In this document: one piece after another, positions 29,844 through 38,149 of the stretch
Layout of the letters: every line of letters begins with the position of its first letter
Position numbering within the stretch: position 1 is the stretch's first letter
Origin: Hyphomicrobiales bacterium
Lineage (GTDB): Bacteria; Pseudomonadota; Alphaproteobacteria; Parvibaculales; Parvibaculaceae
Direction of reading: 5' to 3'
Assembly: GCA_016124805.1 (NCBI GenBank)
Contig: WGND01000011.1
Coordinates: 1 to 64,000 of the forward strand
DNA: 64,000 bases
Notes under the pieces: generated by a model
Databases searched by the model: none
What the model was told of the DNA's origin: nothing
What the model saw: only the letters and a program-made list of their open reading frames with translations
Made by a program: the position numbers and the translations under genes

Positions 29844-30143
29844 GTGAAGATCGGGGTCGAGGAACAGTTCTCACTTCTATCGGTTGGGGTCCCGCGCGTG
29901 AATTCGGTCAATAATGTGTATGTCGAGATTTCCGTCGTGCTTGGCAAGGCTGTCATGCCGATCCATCAGCTATTGAAGATGGGTCGCGGCGCGGTGATCG
30001 AACTCGACACGTTTCAGGATGACGAGGTCTGGGTGCTGGCCAATAATGTGCCGATCGCCCGGGGAACGCTGATGGTGCAGGGCGAACGCATTGCCGTGTC
30101 GATCACCTCGACGCTGAAAAATTTCAGCTCAGCGGCTGAATAG
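29844..30143 (+). CDS. FliN-like SpoA-domain protein (stand-alone)
   Basis: A 99-residue protein made of little more than one SpoA domain, the fold of the flagellar switch protein FliN. VYVEISVVLGKAVMPIHQLLKMGRGAVIELD and VWVLANNVPIARGTLMV match the family core. GTG 29844 is the only start giving this length; a GTG at 29898 (NSVNNVYVEI) would remove a poorly conserved 18 residues. No other flagellar or secretion gene is near, so its partners must lie elsewhere. Confidence 0.82.
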   Translation: MKIGVEEQFSLLSVGVPRVNSVNNVYVEISVVLGKAVMPIHQLLKMGRGAVIELDTFQDDEVWVLANNVPIARGTLMVQGERIAVSITSTLKNFSSAAE

Positions 30144-30271
30144 GCGGCCTTTCCACATATAATTACGGTAAATTAAGGTGCCTCGTCTCGGTTTAGAGGA
30201 TTTGCCGCCCATCAACCGATGATGGGGGCAATAGCTCTGCGAAATGATAAATCTCCTATAAGCTGTTTCGT

Positions 30272-31114
30272 ATGAGCAAGGTCGATCCCGCCGGTACTGA
30301 TTGGACGTCAGCAGAAATCGAAATCGTGATTTCTGAGTACTTGGCCATGCTCAAAAATGACATCGCCAATGTGCCCTATGTCAAAGCCCAACATAACAGA
30401 GTAGTGCAAGCTGCGACGGGTCGTTCAAAAGGCTCTATTGAATTTAAGTTTCAAAACATCAGCGCTGTTTTAAGAAGATTTGGCCTTCCATGGGTGACTG
30501 GATATGTGCCAATGGAAAATTTTCAAAGAGCTCTTCTTCTTACGCTAGAGCAGGTTTTTTCAAATCCGAAAAACAATGTCTTTGAAATTTTTGAGCCAAG
30601 CCCTGTGCAGGGATTGTCAGATGCTAAGCAACTTTTCATACAAGCGCCTCCAGAACGAAGCCTAAATACACCTGTCACCAACAAAGAGCTTGAAAGGCTA
30701 GTGCGAAAGTTTGATCCGGCAGCGCGGGATGAGCGAAACAGAAAGCTTGGTCGCAACGGAGAGGAGCTCGTTCTAAATTTTGAGCGTTTGCGACTGTGGG
30801 AAGAGCGACCTGATCTGGCTAAAAAAGTTCGGTGGGTATCAGAGGAAGACGGTGACGGTGCTGGCTTTGATATCCTGTCTTTTGAGCTTACGGGAGCAGA
30901 GCGCCTAATTGAAGTTAAGACAACAGTTGGGCATCAAAAAACGCCTTTCTACATTAGCTCAAATGAGTACGAACTTTCGAAAGAGAGACCTGACGAATTT
31001 CGATTGATGCGCGTTTTTGATTTTCTCAAAGATCCAAAAGCGTTTGAATTAAAGCCGCCTTTGTCTGAACAACTTATTCTGGCTCCGCAGAATTATAAGG
31101 CTTCGTTTCAGTAG
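30272..31114 (+). CDS. DUF3883-type putative PD-(D/E)xK nuclease
   Basis: A 280-residue protein, more AT-rich than its neighbours. The N-terminal part (about 11-90) has DWTSAEIE, RSKGSIEFKFQNISAVLRRFG and GYVPMENFQ, a module I associate with restriction-type and HNH proteins. The C-terminal part resembles DUF3883 and has a nuclease-like series: GRNGEE (Glu164), GAGFD (Asp200), IEVK (Glu214, Lys216), then FYISSNEYELSK. Cleavage is inferred from this pattern only. It is convergent with a small unknown gene one base away. Anti-phage or restriction function is plausible. Confidence 0.7.
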   Translation: MSKVDPAGTDWTSAEIEIVISEYLAMLKNDIANVPYVKAQHNRVVQAATGRSKGSIEFKFQNISAVLRRFGLPWVTGYVPMENFQRALLLTLEQVFSNPKNNVFEIFEPSPVQGLSDAKQLFIQAPPERSLNTPVTNKELERLVRKFDPAARDERNRKLGRNGEELVLNFERLRLWEERPDLAKKVRWVSEEDGDGAGFDILSFELTGAERLIEVKTTVGHQKTPFYISSNEYELSKERPDEFRLMRVFDFLKDPKAFELKPPLSEQLILAPQNYKASFQ

Positions 31115-31115
31115 C

Positions 31116-31466
31116 TCATGCTTGTGGATTTGAATTGGCAGAAAACCATCCCTTCTCATTTGCGTGTCTTATTCTATTAAGAAGGTCGGCTGCATTCTTA
31201 GTTGGTTCATCTGTATAGATTGTCTCAGTACTGATGAATTCGTGCAGTAAATGGTCATCTTGATTCATTTGTTCGGGCACGAGTGAATTCAGCCCAATTT
31301 TCTCGGGAACAAAATATTCTCCGTGAAGGAGTTCAGAATTTAGGTCGGATAGGGTCACTGCTCTGTCTACGAGAAAACTCGCATAAAATTTATAATTTCC
31401 TGCGTCTCGGTACATATAGGTGATTTTGGTTGCCAGTGACGGGCGGCTTGGGTGGTTTGAATTCAT
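31116..31466 (-). CDS. Hypothetical protein (116 aa) with YRDAGNYKFY segment
   Basis: Not assigned to a named function. Features: no signal or membrane segment; an N-terminal KITYMYRDAGNYKFYASF strand-like stretch, then GEYFVPEKIGL, and DDHLLHEF, followed by a helical tail. I recall similar small proteins in many bacteria with no known role. Base composition is AT-rich like the neighbouring DUF3883 gene, and the two face each other end to end, so they may have arrived together. No clear ribosome site. Confidence 0.6.
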   Translation of the reverse strand: MNSNHPSRPSLATKITYMYRDAGNYKFYASFLVDRAVTLSDLNSELLHGEYFVPEKIGLNSLVPEQMNQDDHLLHEFISTETIYTDEPTKNAADLLNRIRHANEKGWFSANSNPQA

Positions 31467-31678
31467 AAGTTGGGTCTCGCATTACACCATCGAGCTTTCG
31501 CTACTCGACTCTACAAATTGATCATTTCGGGCGAAATGCTGGCTATCTCCGGATTGGAGATAAGTCATTTTTAAACACAAAATATATGTGAATTAATATA
31601 TATTACGTCTGGATATTGAATTATTCGGGCGCATCCCCTAAATCTGAGGGGAATAAGCGTCCCTGCCAAGGAGGCGGC
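31467..31678. other. AT-rich spacer upstream of the siroheme/sulfate unit
   Basis: This gap separates the foreign-looking pair from the GC-rich cysG-cysH unit. It contains two small hairpins (CATTTC/GAAATG and ATCTCC/GGAGAT), the interrupted palindrome CACA-N7-TGTG at 31576-31590 and an A/T-only tract after it, then the strong ribosome site AAGGAGGCGG. It probably carries the promoter of the following unit and the edge of the insertion. No direct repeats marking an insertion were seen. Confidence 0.35.
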
Positions 31679-32242
31679 ATGTTTCCCGTTCTACTCGATG
31701 TGTCGCGCCTGCAAATCGTGTTGATTGGCGAGGGGGAAGAAGCCGAGAAACGTCTGGCGCTGCTCGATGCCGCCGGTGCTGCCCATATAAGCCTCTATAG
31801 CGCGCTGCCAAGCCCGGCGCTGGTGATGGCGGCAGGCGAGCGGCTCAGGGGCAAAAGGCCCTCAGACGCGGTTCTGAAGGCGGCAGGCATCGTTTTCATT
31901 GCCGGGCTGCCGGATGAGGCGGAAGCCGAGATGCTGGCGACCAAAGCCCGCGAATATGGGCGGCTGGTGAATACGGAAGACCGGAAGCCGCTTTGCGACT
32001 TTCACGTGCCGTCGATGATGCGACGTGGCGACCTTGTGATGACGGTTTCGACCGGCGGCAAGTCGCCGGGCATGGCCAGGCGCCTGAGGCGGCGACTGGA
32101 AGCGCTGTTTGGCCCCGAATGGGCGGAGCGGCTGGATGAATTATCGCGCCAGCGTGATGCGTGGCGTGCAGAAGGGCTCAGTATTGGCGAGCTTGCGCGC
32201 CGGGCTGATGCCTATATTGATGAGAAAGGATGGTTGTCATGA
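31679..32242 (+). CDS. Precorrin-2 dehydrogenase/ferrochelatase domain protein (CysG N-terminal type)
   Basis: A 187-residue protein matching the N-terminal half of CysG and Met8p, which oxidises precorrin-2 and inserts iron to make siroheme for sulfite reductase. MFPVLLDVSRLQIVLIGEG is a degenerate NAD-binding start; VNTEDRKPLCDFHVPSMMRRGDL and TGGKSPGMARRLRRRLE are family motifs. Start chosen at the ATG behind AAGGAGG. It lacks the methyltransferase half. The ATG of cysH overlaps its stop. Confidence 0.88.
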   Translation: MFPVLLDVSRLQIVLIGEGEEAEKRLALLDAAGAAHISLYSALPSPALVMAAGERLRGKRPSDAVLKAAGIVFIAGLPDEAEAEMLATKAREYGRLVNTEDRKPLCDFHVPSMMRRGDLVMTVSTGGKSPGMARRLRRRLEALFGPEWAERLDELSRQRDAWRAEGLSIGELARRADAYIDEKGWLS

Positions 32243-33042
32243 CCGTCATACAGCTCAGACCATCAGACGGCCGCGCGGCGGCCATGGATTCGGCGACTGT
32301 TGCTTCGCCGCGCCTGACAGAACTGCGGGCCTCCTATGAGGGGCTCACCGGCGGGGCGCTGCTGGAAGCGATGATCAAGCGCGAATTTGCCGGCCGCATT
32401 GCCGTGGTTTCATCCTTCGGGGCCGAATCGTCGGTGCTGCTGCATATGGTGGCCGAAATCGACCCCTCGACACCGATCATCTTTCTCAATACGGGCAAGC
32501 TTTTCGGCGAGACGCTGCGCTATCGCGACCGGCTGCAGGAAAAGCTCGGCCTGACCGATCTGCGCTCGATTGCGCCCCATCCCGACGACCTGAAAGCCAA
32601 GGACCCGAATGGCGGTCTGTGGAATGTGGACCCGGACCAGTGCTGCTTTATGCGCAAGGTACTGCCGCTTGAGCGCGCTCTTGCCGGCTTTGATGCCTCG
32701 ATCACGGGGCGCAAGCGCTTCCAGACCTCGGCGCGGGCCGTGATGGACCCGATCGAAGAAGAGCGTATCCGCCCGATTCTGGGTGAGGGACAGCGCGAAG
32801 GCACGCGTTTCAAGATCAATCCGCTGGCCTATTGGGGCGAGGAAGAACTCGACCGCTATGTGGAAGGGCACAAGCTGCCCCGCCATCCGCTGGTGAAAGA
32901 CGGCTATCTCTCCATCGGCTGCATGCCCTGCACGGAGAAGGTGCCGGAAGGCGGGTCCTATCGCGATGGCCGCTGGACGGGCCGCGACAAGGACGAATGC
33001 GGCATCCATCTGCCGGTCAATACGGATGGCGACGGGATCTGA
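32239..33042 (+). CDS. cysH: Adenylylsulfate (APS) reductase, CysH family
   Basis: A 267-residue thioredoxin-dependent enzyme reducing activated sulfate to sulfite. VVSSFGAESSVLL (57-68) is the nucleotide loop. The cysteine pairs Cys135-Cys136 (QCCFMRK) and Cys228/Cys231 (GCMPC) are the [4Fe-4S] ligands that mark APS rather than PAPS reductases; the C-terminal ECGIHL carries catalytic Cys254. It is coupled by ATGA to the siroheme gene. No sulfite reductase gene is next to it, unlike the common cysG-cysI-cysH arrangement. Confidence 0.92.
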   Translation: MTVIQLRPSDGRAAAMDSATVASPRLTELRASYEGLTGGALLEAMIKREFAGRIAVVSSFGAESSVLLHMVAEIDPSTPIIFLNTGKLFGETLRYRDRLQEKLGLTDLRSIAPHPDDLKAKDPNGGLWNVDPDQCCFMRKVLPLERALAGFDASITGRKRFQTSARAVMDPIEEERIRPILGEGQREGTRFKINPLAYWGEEELDRYVEGHKLPRHPLVKDGYLSIGCMPCTEKVPEGGSYRDGRWTGRDKDECGIHLPVNTDGDGI

Positions 33043-33052
33043 CCTGACCGCC

Positions 33053-33070
33053 TGAAAGGGCCCCCTTTCA
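33053..33070 (+). terminator. Possible cysH terminator hairpin, no U-tract
   Basis: TGAAAGG at 33053-33059 and CCTTTCA at 33064-33070 form a 7-bp stem with the loop GCCC, 10 bases behind cysH. No T-run follows, so termination would be weak or factor-dependent. Confidence 0.35.
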
Positions 33071-33148
33071 TCAAAGTGAGGGGCGGGTGCATTTGCAGCT
33101 TGAGCCGTGCCCCGGGATTTGTTACATGCAGCGCCTTACGGGACATGC

Positions 33149-33235
33149 GCGGTCGTGGCGGAATTGGTAGACGCGCAGCGTTGAGGTCGCTGTGGGGTAA
33201 CTCCCGTGGAAGTTCGAGTCTTCTCGACCGCACCA
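33149..33235 (+). tRNA. tRNA-Leu, anticodon GAG
   Basis: An 87-base gene with CCA encoded. Acceptor GCGGTCG (33149-33155) pairs with CGACCGC (33225-33231). The anticodon stem CAGCG/CGCTG encloses TTGAGGT, with anticodon GAG at 33183-33185, reading CUC and CUU. The T arm contains GTTCGAGTC, and there is a long variable arm, as class II tRNAs have. No integrase is beside it. Confidence 0.96.
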
Positions 33236-33275
33236 TGTCTCAAGGCACCGGAACCTCAATCCGGTGAATGAAGAG

Positions 33276-33315
33276 CCGGCCCCGGCCACCCGCGAGGTGG
33301 AGAGGCCGGTTTTTT
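33276..33315 (+). terminator. Intrinsic terminator behind tRNA-Leu
   Basis: CCGGCC at 33276-33281 pairs with GGCCGG at 33304-33309, with an inner stem CCACC/GGTGG (33286-33290, 33296-33300), followed by six T. A smaller hairpin, CACCGGA/TCCGGTG, lies just upstream at 33246-33266. Together they would end the tRNA transcript. Confidence 0.75.
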
Positions 33316-33492
33316 CATGTCCCGGTCGAGATTGTCAGGCTGCTGCCGGTGCTTGGGCCTGCTGCGGTGGCGAAGCGGCGGCAAATAGCGCAAACTCTGA
33401 TTTGCTTTGCCCGCGCAGAATCACCATCTGGATTTTTGCCGGGCGGCGAAACCATCCCCGGGTTTTGCATTTCACAGACGGAAGGATTCCAT

Positions 33493-34875
33493 TTGGCTGA
33501 TCTTGCAACAAAGCATGACGGACAGGATGCCATGGAGCAGGCACTGACGCCGAGCTTTGTGCGGTCGGTGCTGGATGCAGTGGATCGGGCCGATGGCCCT
33601 GAAGTGAAGCGGCTTGTTGCCGAGCTTCGCACAGCCGACATGGCGGACTTGCTGGAGCTGCTGCGGCAGGATGAACGCCACGATCTTATCGACATGCTGG
33701 GCTCGGATTTTGACGGCGAGGTTCTTTCCGAGCTCGAAGAATCCGTTCGCGATGACGTGCTCGACCGTCTGGACCCCAAAGACATTGCCGCTGCCCTCAG
33801 TGAAATGGATTCCGATGACGCGGTCTATCTGCTCGAGGATCTCGACGAGAAAGACCAGCGCGAAATTCTTGATCAGCTGCCGGCGATGGATCGCGCGGCG
33901 CTGGAACAGTCTCTCGACTATCCGGAATATTCCGCCGGTCGTCTCATGCAGCGCGACCTGGTGGCGGTGCCGCCTTTCTGGGATGTCGGACAGACGATTG
34001 ACTATCTGCGTGAGGCCGACGATCTGCCGGATGCCTTCTACGAAATCTTCGTTGTCGATCCGACCTATAAGCCGATTGGTACGGTGCCGCTGTCGCGCGT
34101 GATGCGCATGAAGCGTCCGATCAAGATCGGCGACATCATGGAGACGGAGCAGACGCTCATTCCGGTGGAGATGGACCAGGAAGATGTCGCCTATCAGTTC
34201 AATAAATATGACCTGATCTCGGCGGCTGTCGTGGATGAGCACGAGCGGCTGGTCGGTGTGGTGACGGTGGACGACATTGTGGACGTTATCGCCGAAGAAG
34301 CCAGTGAGGATATCCGGCTGCTTGGTGGTGTGGGCGAGGAAAGCATTTCCGACTCCATCGTGCAGACAACGCGCAGCCGCTTTTCCTGGCTGTTCCTCAA
34401 TCTGCTGACGGCCATTCTTGCCTCAACCGTGATCGGGTTTTTCGACGCCACCATCGAGCAGATGGTGGCGCTGGCGGTGCTGATGCCGATTGTCGCCTCG
34501 ATGGGCGGCAATGCCGGGACGCAGACCATGACCATTGCCGTGCGGGCGCTGGCGACACGCGACATCGTGCCCTTCAACGTCTCGCGCATCATCACGCGTG
34601 AAGTGATGGTGGGGCTCATCAACGGCATCATGTTTGCCATATTGATGGGGCTGGCGGGCGGGTTATGGTTTGAAAATCTCGAGCTCGGCGGCGTATTGGC
34701 TGCCGCCATGATTGTGAACATGTTGGCGGCGGGCTTTGCCGGCATCCTCATTCCGATCGGCCTCGACAAGATGGGGGTCGATCCGGCAGTCTCATCGGGT
34801 GTTTTTCTGACAACGGTGACCGATGTTGTCGGCTTTTTTGCGTTTCTTGGTCTGGCGGCCCTTGTTCTGTCTTAA
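33493..34875 (+). CDS. mgtE: Magnesium transporter MgtE
   Basis: A 460-residue Mg2+ channel. An N-terminal magnesium-sensing helical domain (about 20-140, rich in Asp/Glu, with DDAVYLLEDLDEKDQREIL), a CBS pair (about 140-265; VAVPPFWDVGQTI, VVDEHERLVGVVTVDDIVDV), and five membrane spans (about 290-460) with the pore segment VASMGGNAGTQTM. The frame is open back into the tRNA terminator, so that start is false. TTG 33493 has AAGGA 6 bases upstream and gives the usual length; ATG 33532 is an alternative. Confidence 0.93.
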   Translation: MADLATKHDGQDAMEQALTPSFVRSVLDAVDRADGPEVKRLVAELRTADMADLLELLRQDERHDLIDMLGSDFDGEVLSELEESVRDDVLDRLDPKDIAAALSEMDSDDAVYLLEDLDEKDQREILDQLPAMDRAALEQSLDYPEYSAGRLMQRDLVAVPPFWDVGQTIDYLREADDLPDAFYEIFVVDPTYKPIGTVPLSRVMRMKRPIKIGDIMETEQTLIPVEMDQEDVAYQFNKYDLISAAVVDEHERLVGVVTVDDIVDVIAEEASEDIRLLGGVGEESISDSIVQTTRSRFSWLFLNLLTAILASTVIGFFDATIEQMVALAVLMPIVASMGGNAGTQTMTIAVRALATRDIVPFNVSRIITREVMVGLINGIMFAILMGLAGGLWFENLELGGVLAAAMIVNMLAAGFAGILIPIGLDKMGVDPAVSSGVFLTTVTDVVGFFAFLGLAALVLS

Positions 34876-34919
34876 GGCCCCGCTTGAATACGCTTATGTG
34901 ACTTGGTGAGGATGGGTTG

Positions 34920-35918
34920 ATGGATCATCGGATGCTCTCTCGTGGCGGTGCGCGGCGCTGGCTTTATGCGTCGCTGCTGGCGCTGGCAATGCTGGGGACG
35001 GGGGCCTCGACAGCTCTGGCCGCCGAGGGCTGGCGCAGCGGGGCGCCGATGATGACGGCACGCGCCTTTGCCGGGGCGGCCCTTGTCGGCGATGACCTTT
35101 ATGTGATCGGTGGCGACAGCACTTCGGGGCCGCGCTCCCTCACCGAAATCTATGACATCAAGGGCGACATCTGGCGCGCTTCGGCGGCGCTGCCGGTGGG
35201 CTTGCAGCAATTCGGCATTGCCGCGCTGGACAGCCGTCTTTATGTGGCGGGCGGTTTGCAAGCCGGTGCGCAGGATGCCAATGATGCCGCGCCCAGCAAT
35301 AGCGTGTGGATGCTTGACCCGCGTGTGGGCACATGGACACGGGCGCCGTCGCTGCCGACAGCGCGCGTGGGCTTGGCGCTGGTTGTGGCGGGTGGCAAGA
35401 TTTACGCGATGGGCGGACGCGGGGCGGATGCCGAGCTGATCTATGTTTTTGATCCGGGTACCAATCAATGGACGACTGACAAGGCGCGTCTTTCATCCGA
35501 GCGCGTGGATGCCGCCTATATCGCGCTGGGCAATGACATCTATGTCATTGGCGGGCGTATAGGTGGTGCGGCCACGTCCCGGGTGGATGTGCTGGATACA
35601 GGCAATGGCAATTGGCGCAGTGCGGCGGCAATGCCCGCGCCGCGCGAGGGCCATGTGGCGGCTCTGGTGAATGGCGTCATTCATGTGACGGGTGGTGAAA
35701 CATTGTCACCGCCCAAGACCTATGCCGATCATTTTGCGCTCGATGTGAAGACCGGCAGCTGGTCGCGGCTCGACCCCATGCCCGTGCCGCGTCACGGGTC
35801 CGTCGCCGCGGCTGACGACAATCGTTTCGTGGTGATTGGCGGCAGCCCTGGCGCAGGTGTCTATACGGTTTTCACCGAGTCGGACGTCGTTGATATATTC
35901 GAGACGCGGGCAGACTAG
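34920..35918 (+). CDS. Exported Kelch-repeat beta-propeller protein
   Basis: A 332-residue protein with a signal peptide (hydrophobic stretch about 16-35, end near ALAA) and about six Kelch repeats, each with a GG pair and a tryptophan 10-15 residues later (DDLYVIGG, SRLYVAGG, GKIYAMGG, NDIYVIGG, GVIHVTGG, NRFVVIGG). Kelch propellers bind proteins or sugars; some act as sialate mutarotases. The partner here is unknown. ATG 34920 preferred over the TTG before it. Its end overlaps the PAP2 gene by 4 bases. Confidence 0.82.
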   Translation: MDHRMLSRGGARRWLYASLLALAMLGTGASTALAAEGWRSGAPMMTARAFAGAALVGDDLYVIGGDSTSGPRSLTEIYDIKGDIWRASAALPVGLQQFGIAALDSRLYVAGGLQAGAQDANDAAPSNSVWMLDPRVGTWTRAPSLPTARVGLALVVAGGKIYAMGGRGADAELIYVFDPGTNQWTTDKARLSSERVDAAYIALGNDIYVIGGRIGGAATSRVDVLDTGNGNWRSAAAMPAPREGHVAALVNGVIHVTGGETLSPPKTYADHFALDVKTGSWSRLDPMPVPRHGSVAAADDNRFVVIGGSPGAGVYTVFTESDVVDIFETRAD

Positions 35919-36805
35919 GCTGGCTGTTTCATAAGCCCGAGGCGGCGGAAGACCCAGGGCGCCAGAAAAGTCATGTAGAAGCCGAGCAGGCCGAAAGTGG
36001 CGCAGCTTGTGGTCATGGCCGAGAGGCCTGCTGCCGTGCCTGCCTTTATCATGACGCCGCGGATGACGAAAAGCACGACCACACCGACGACACCCATGAT
36101 GACCTGCAGCCACCAGGCGGGCAGGACCGGCTTTTCAGGGGCTTGCTGCCGGTCGAGATGGGCACCGGCCATCCAGCCGAAGAGCAGATAAAAAATGGCT
36201 GTCACATAGCCCGGGCCATCGGCATCGGGCCAGAGGATGAGGCTCAGAAACATGGCGGCGGCGATGAGGCCGAGATGGATCTGGATGCGGGCCTCGTGCA
36301 GCGCCTTGAAGCGCGGCGAGACGAGGAAGCCAAAGATGACGAGCGTGATGAGGCCAAGCGCAATGCCCGCCAGCACGTCTTCGACGTCGTGCACACCGAG
36401 ATAGAGACGGGAAAAGCAGACCCCCGCCGCAATAAAGACAGCAAGCGGCATGGCCCATGGTTTGCGGATTTCATGGGCGATCCAAAGCCACATGGCGGTG
36501 GCGATCTGCGCATGGCCGCTGGGCAGGCCATAGGATTCGGCGACGCGCTTGGCGTCGAGCTGATAGCGGATATCGGGGCGAGGGTCGTGGAAGAAATCCT
36601 TGAACCAGCCATTCACAACCGCCGTGATGGTGATGAGCACGGCAAGGCGCGTCATGACAGCGCGGTCCCAGAACCAGTAGCCCAATGGAAGAAAGATCAG
36701 GAAGAAGGCGGAATAGCCAAGCCAGGTGAAGCCATTGAAAATGAGGGTGGCTGTGTCGCTACGTAAAGGCAGCACCCAATCCATATCGTGAAGAAATGAG
36801 CTCAA
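35915..36805 (-). CDS. PAP2-family membrane phosphatase
   Basis: A 296-residue membrane protein with about seven hydrophobic segments. The three phosphatase signatures are present: KDFFHDPRP (69-77 region), YGLPSGHAQ, and SRLYLGVHDVEDV with the catalytic histidine. Substrates in the family include undecaprenyl pyrophosphate, phosphatidic acid and lipid A. This one has a long C-terminal membrane part of four spans. Substrate unknown. Confidence 0.85.
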   Translation of the reverse strand: MSSFLHDMDWVLPLRSDTATLIFNGFTWLGYSAFFLIFLPLGYWFWDRAVMTRLAVLITITAVVNGWFKDFFHDPRPDIRYQLDAKRVAESYGLPSGHAQIATAMWLWIAHEIRKPWAMPLAVFIAAGVCFSRLYLGVHDVEDVLAGIALGLITLVIFGFLVSPRFKALHEARIQIHLGLIAAAMFLSLILWPDADGPGYVTAIFYLLFGWMAGAHLDRQQAPEKPVLPAWWLQVIMGVVGVVVLFVIRGVMIKAGTAAGLSAMTTSCATFGLLGFYMTFLAPWVFRRLGLMKQPA

Positions 36806-36915
36806 TCTGGTTCCCCCGGGATGTCTGAAATATGGCCGATGACGCGGCTTTTTTTGGCTGGCCTTTCAGGGGCCAGTCTTGTTCACTGGCACGCAGTCTA
36901 GAGGGAGCTTTGCCA

Positions 36916-38109
36916 ATGTCCAAAACCGATCTGTCAGATCCTGTTGTTATTGTGTCTGCTGCGCGCACACCCATGGGCGGCTTTCAGGGCGACCTGTCCG
37001 ATGCGACATCGCCCGAGCTTGGCGCTGTGGCCGTGGAAGCAGCCGTGGAGCGCGCCGGGCTTACCAGGAATGCGGTGGATGAAATTTTCATGGGCTGCGT
37101 TCTCTCGGCGGGTCTGAAACAGGCGCCGGCGCGACAGGCAGCCCTGCTGGCCGGGCTTGCCGACAGCACGGCGGCGACAACGGTCAACAAGATGTGCGGC
37201 TCGGGCATGCGCGCGGCCATGATGGCGCATGATGCGCTGATGCTGGGCAATGGCGATGTGATGATTGCCGGCGGCATGGAGAGCATGACCAACGCCCCTT
37301 ATCTTTTGCCCAAGGCGCGCGGCGGCTATCGCATGGGACATGGGCAGGTGATGGACCATATGTATCTTGACGGCCTGGAGGATGCCTATGAAGGCCGTCT
37401 TATGGGGTCCTATGCCGATGACACGGCCAGGCATTACCAGTTCAGCCGCGAGATGCAGGATGCCTATGCGATTGAATCGCTCGGGCGCGCCCAGCGCGCG
37501 GTGCATGATGGCGACTTTGCGCGCGAAGTGGTGCCGGTCAATGTGAAGACCCGCAAGGGCGAGGTGACGGTGAGCCGCGATGAGCAGCCGCTGAAAGCCG
37601 ACGCGGCGAAAATCCCCATGCTGAAACCGGCCTTCGGCAAGGAAGGCACCGTGACGGCGGCCAATGCCAGCTCGATTTCGGATGGCGCGGCGGCGCTGGT
37701 GATGATGCGGCTCTCGGAAGCCGAACGCCGGGGCCTGAAGCCGATGGTTGCCATTCGCGGCCATACGAGCCATGCCAATGAACCGGCCTGGTTTTCAACC
37801 GCGCCGGTGCAGGCGATGAGCAAGCTTTTCGAGCGCACCGGATGGAGTGCCAAGGATGTTGATCTTTTCGAGATCAACGAAGCCTTTGCCGTGGTCGCCA
37901 TGGCGGCGATGAAGGAGCACGGCCTGCCACATGAGAAGGTTAATATTCATGGTGGCGCTTGCGCGCTGGGCCATCCGATTGGCGCGTCTGGCGCCCGCAT
38001 CATCGTGACGCTTATTCATGCGATGCAGGAACGCGATGTCAAAAAAGGTGTTGCCGCAATCTGCATCGGCGGTGGCGAGGCCACAGCGATGGCTTTCGAG
38101 CGCATCTGA
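36916..38109 (+). CDS. Acetyl-CoA acetyltransferase (thiolase)
   Basis: A 397-residue thiolase. Catalytic Cys94 is in NKMCGSGMRA, the histidine in GGACALGHPIGASGAR, and the second cysteine in ICIGGGEA. It joins two acetyl-CoA or splits acetoacetyl-CoA. The ATG behind AGGGAGC gives the normal start MSKTDLSDPVVIVSAARTP; the longer frame is not conserved. Placed before isovaleryl-CoA dehydrogenase, it could use the acetoacetate end-product of leucine breakdown. Confidence 0.92.
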   Translation: MSKTDLSDPVVIVSAARTPMGGFQGDLSDATSPELGAVAVEAAVERAGLTRNAVDEIFMGCVLSAGLKQAPARQAALLAGLADSTAATTVNKMCGSGMRAAMMAHDALMLGNGDVMIAGGMESMTNAPYLLPKARGGYRMGHGQVMDHMYLDGLEDAYEGRLMGSYADDTARHYQFSREMQDAYAIESLGRAQRAVHDGDFAREVVPVNVKTRKGEVTVSRDEQPLKADAAKIPMLKPAFGKEGTVTAANASSISDGAAALVMMRLSEAERRGLKPMVAIRGHTSHANEPAWFSTAPVQAMSKLFERTGWSAKDVDLFEINEAFAVVAMAAMKEHGLPHEKVNIHGGACALGHPIGASGARIIVTLIHAMQERDVKKGVAAICIGGGEATAMAFERI

Positions 38110-38149
38110 CTTTCGATAGTTGAACGACGAATGAGAGGTCACAAGACCC

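Noticed and set aside
33149-33235. tRNA-Leu as attachment site for the nearby AT-rich insertion
   Set aside because: The insertion lies more than 1.5 kb away, no integrase is present and no repeat of the tRNA 3' end was seen.
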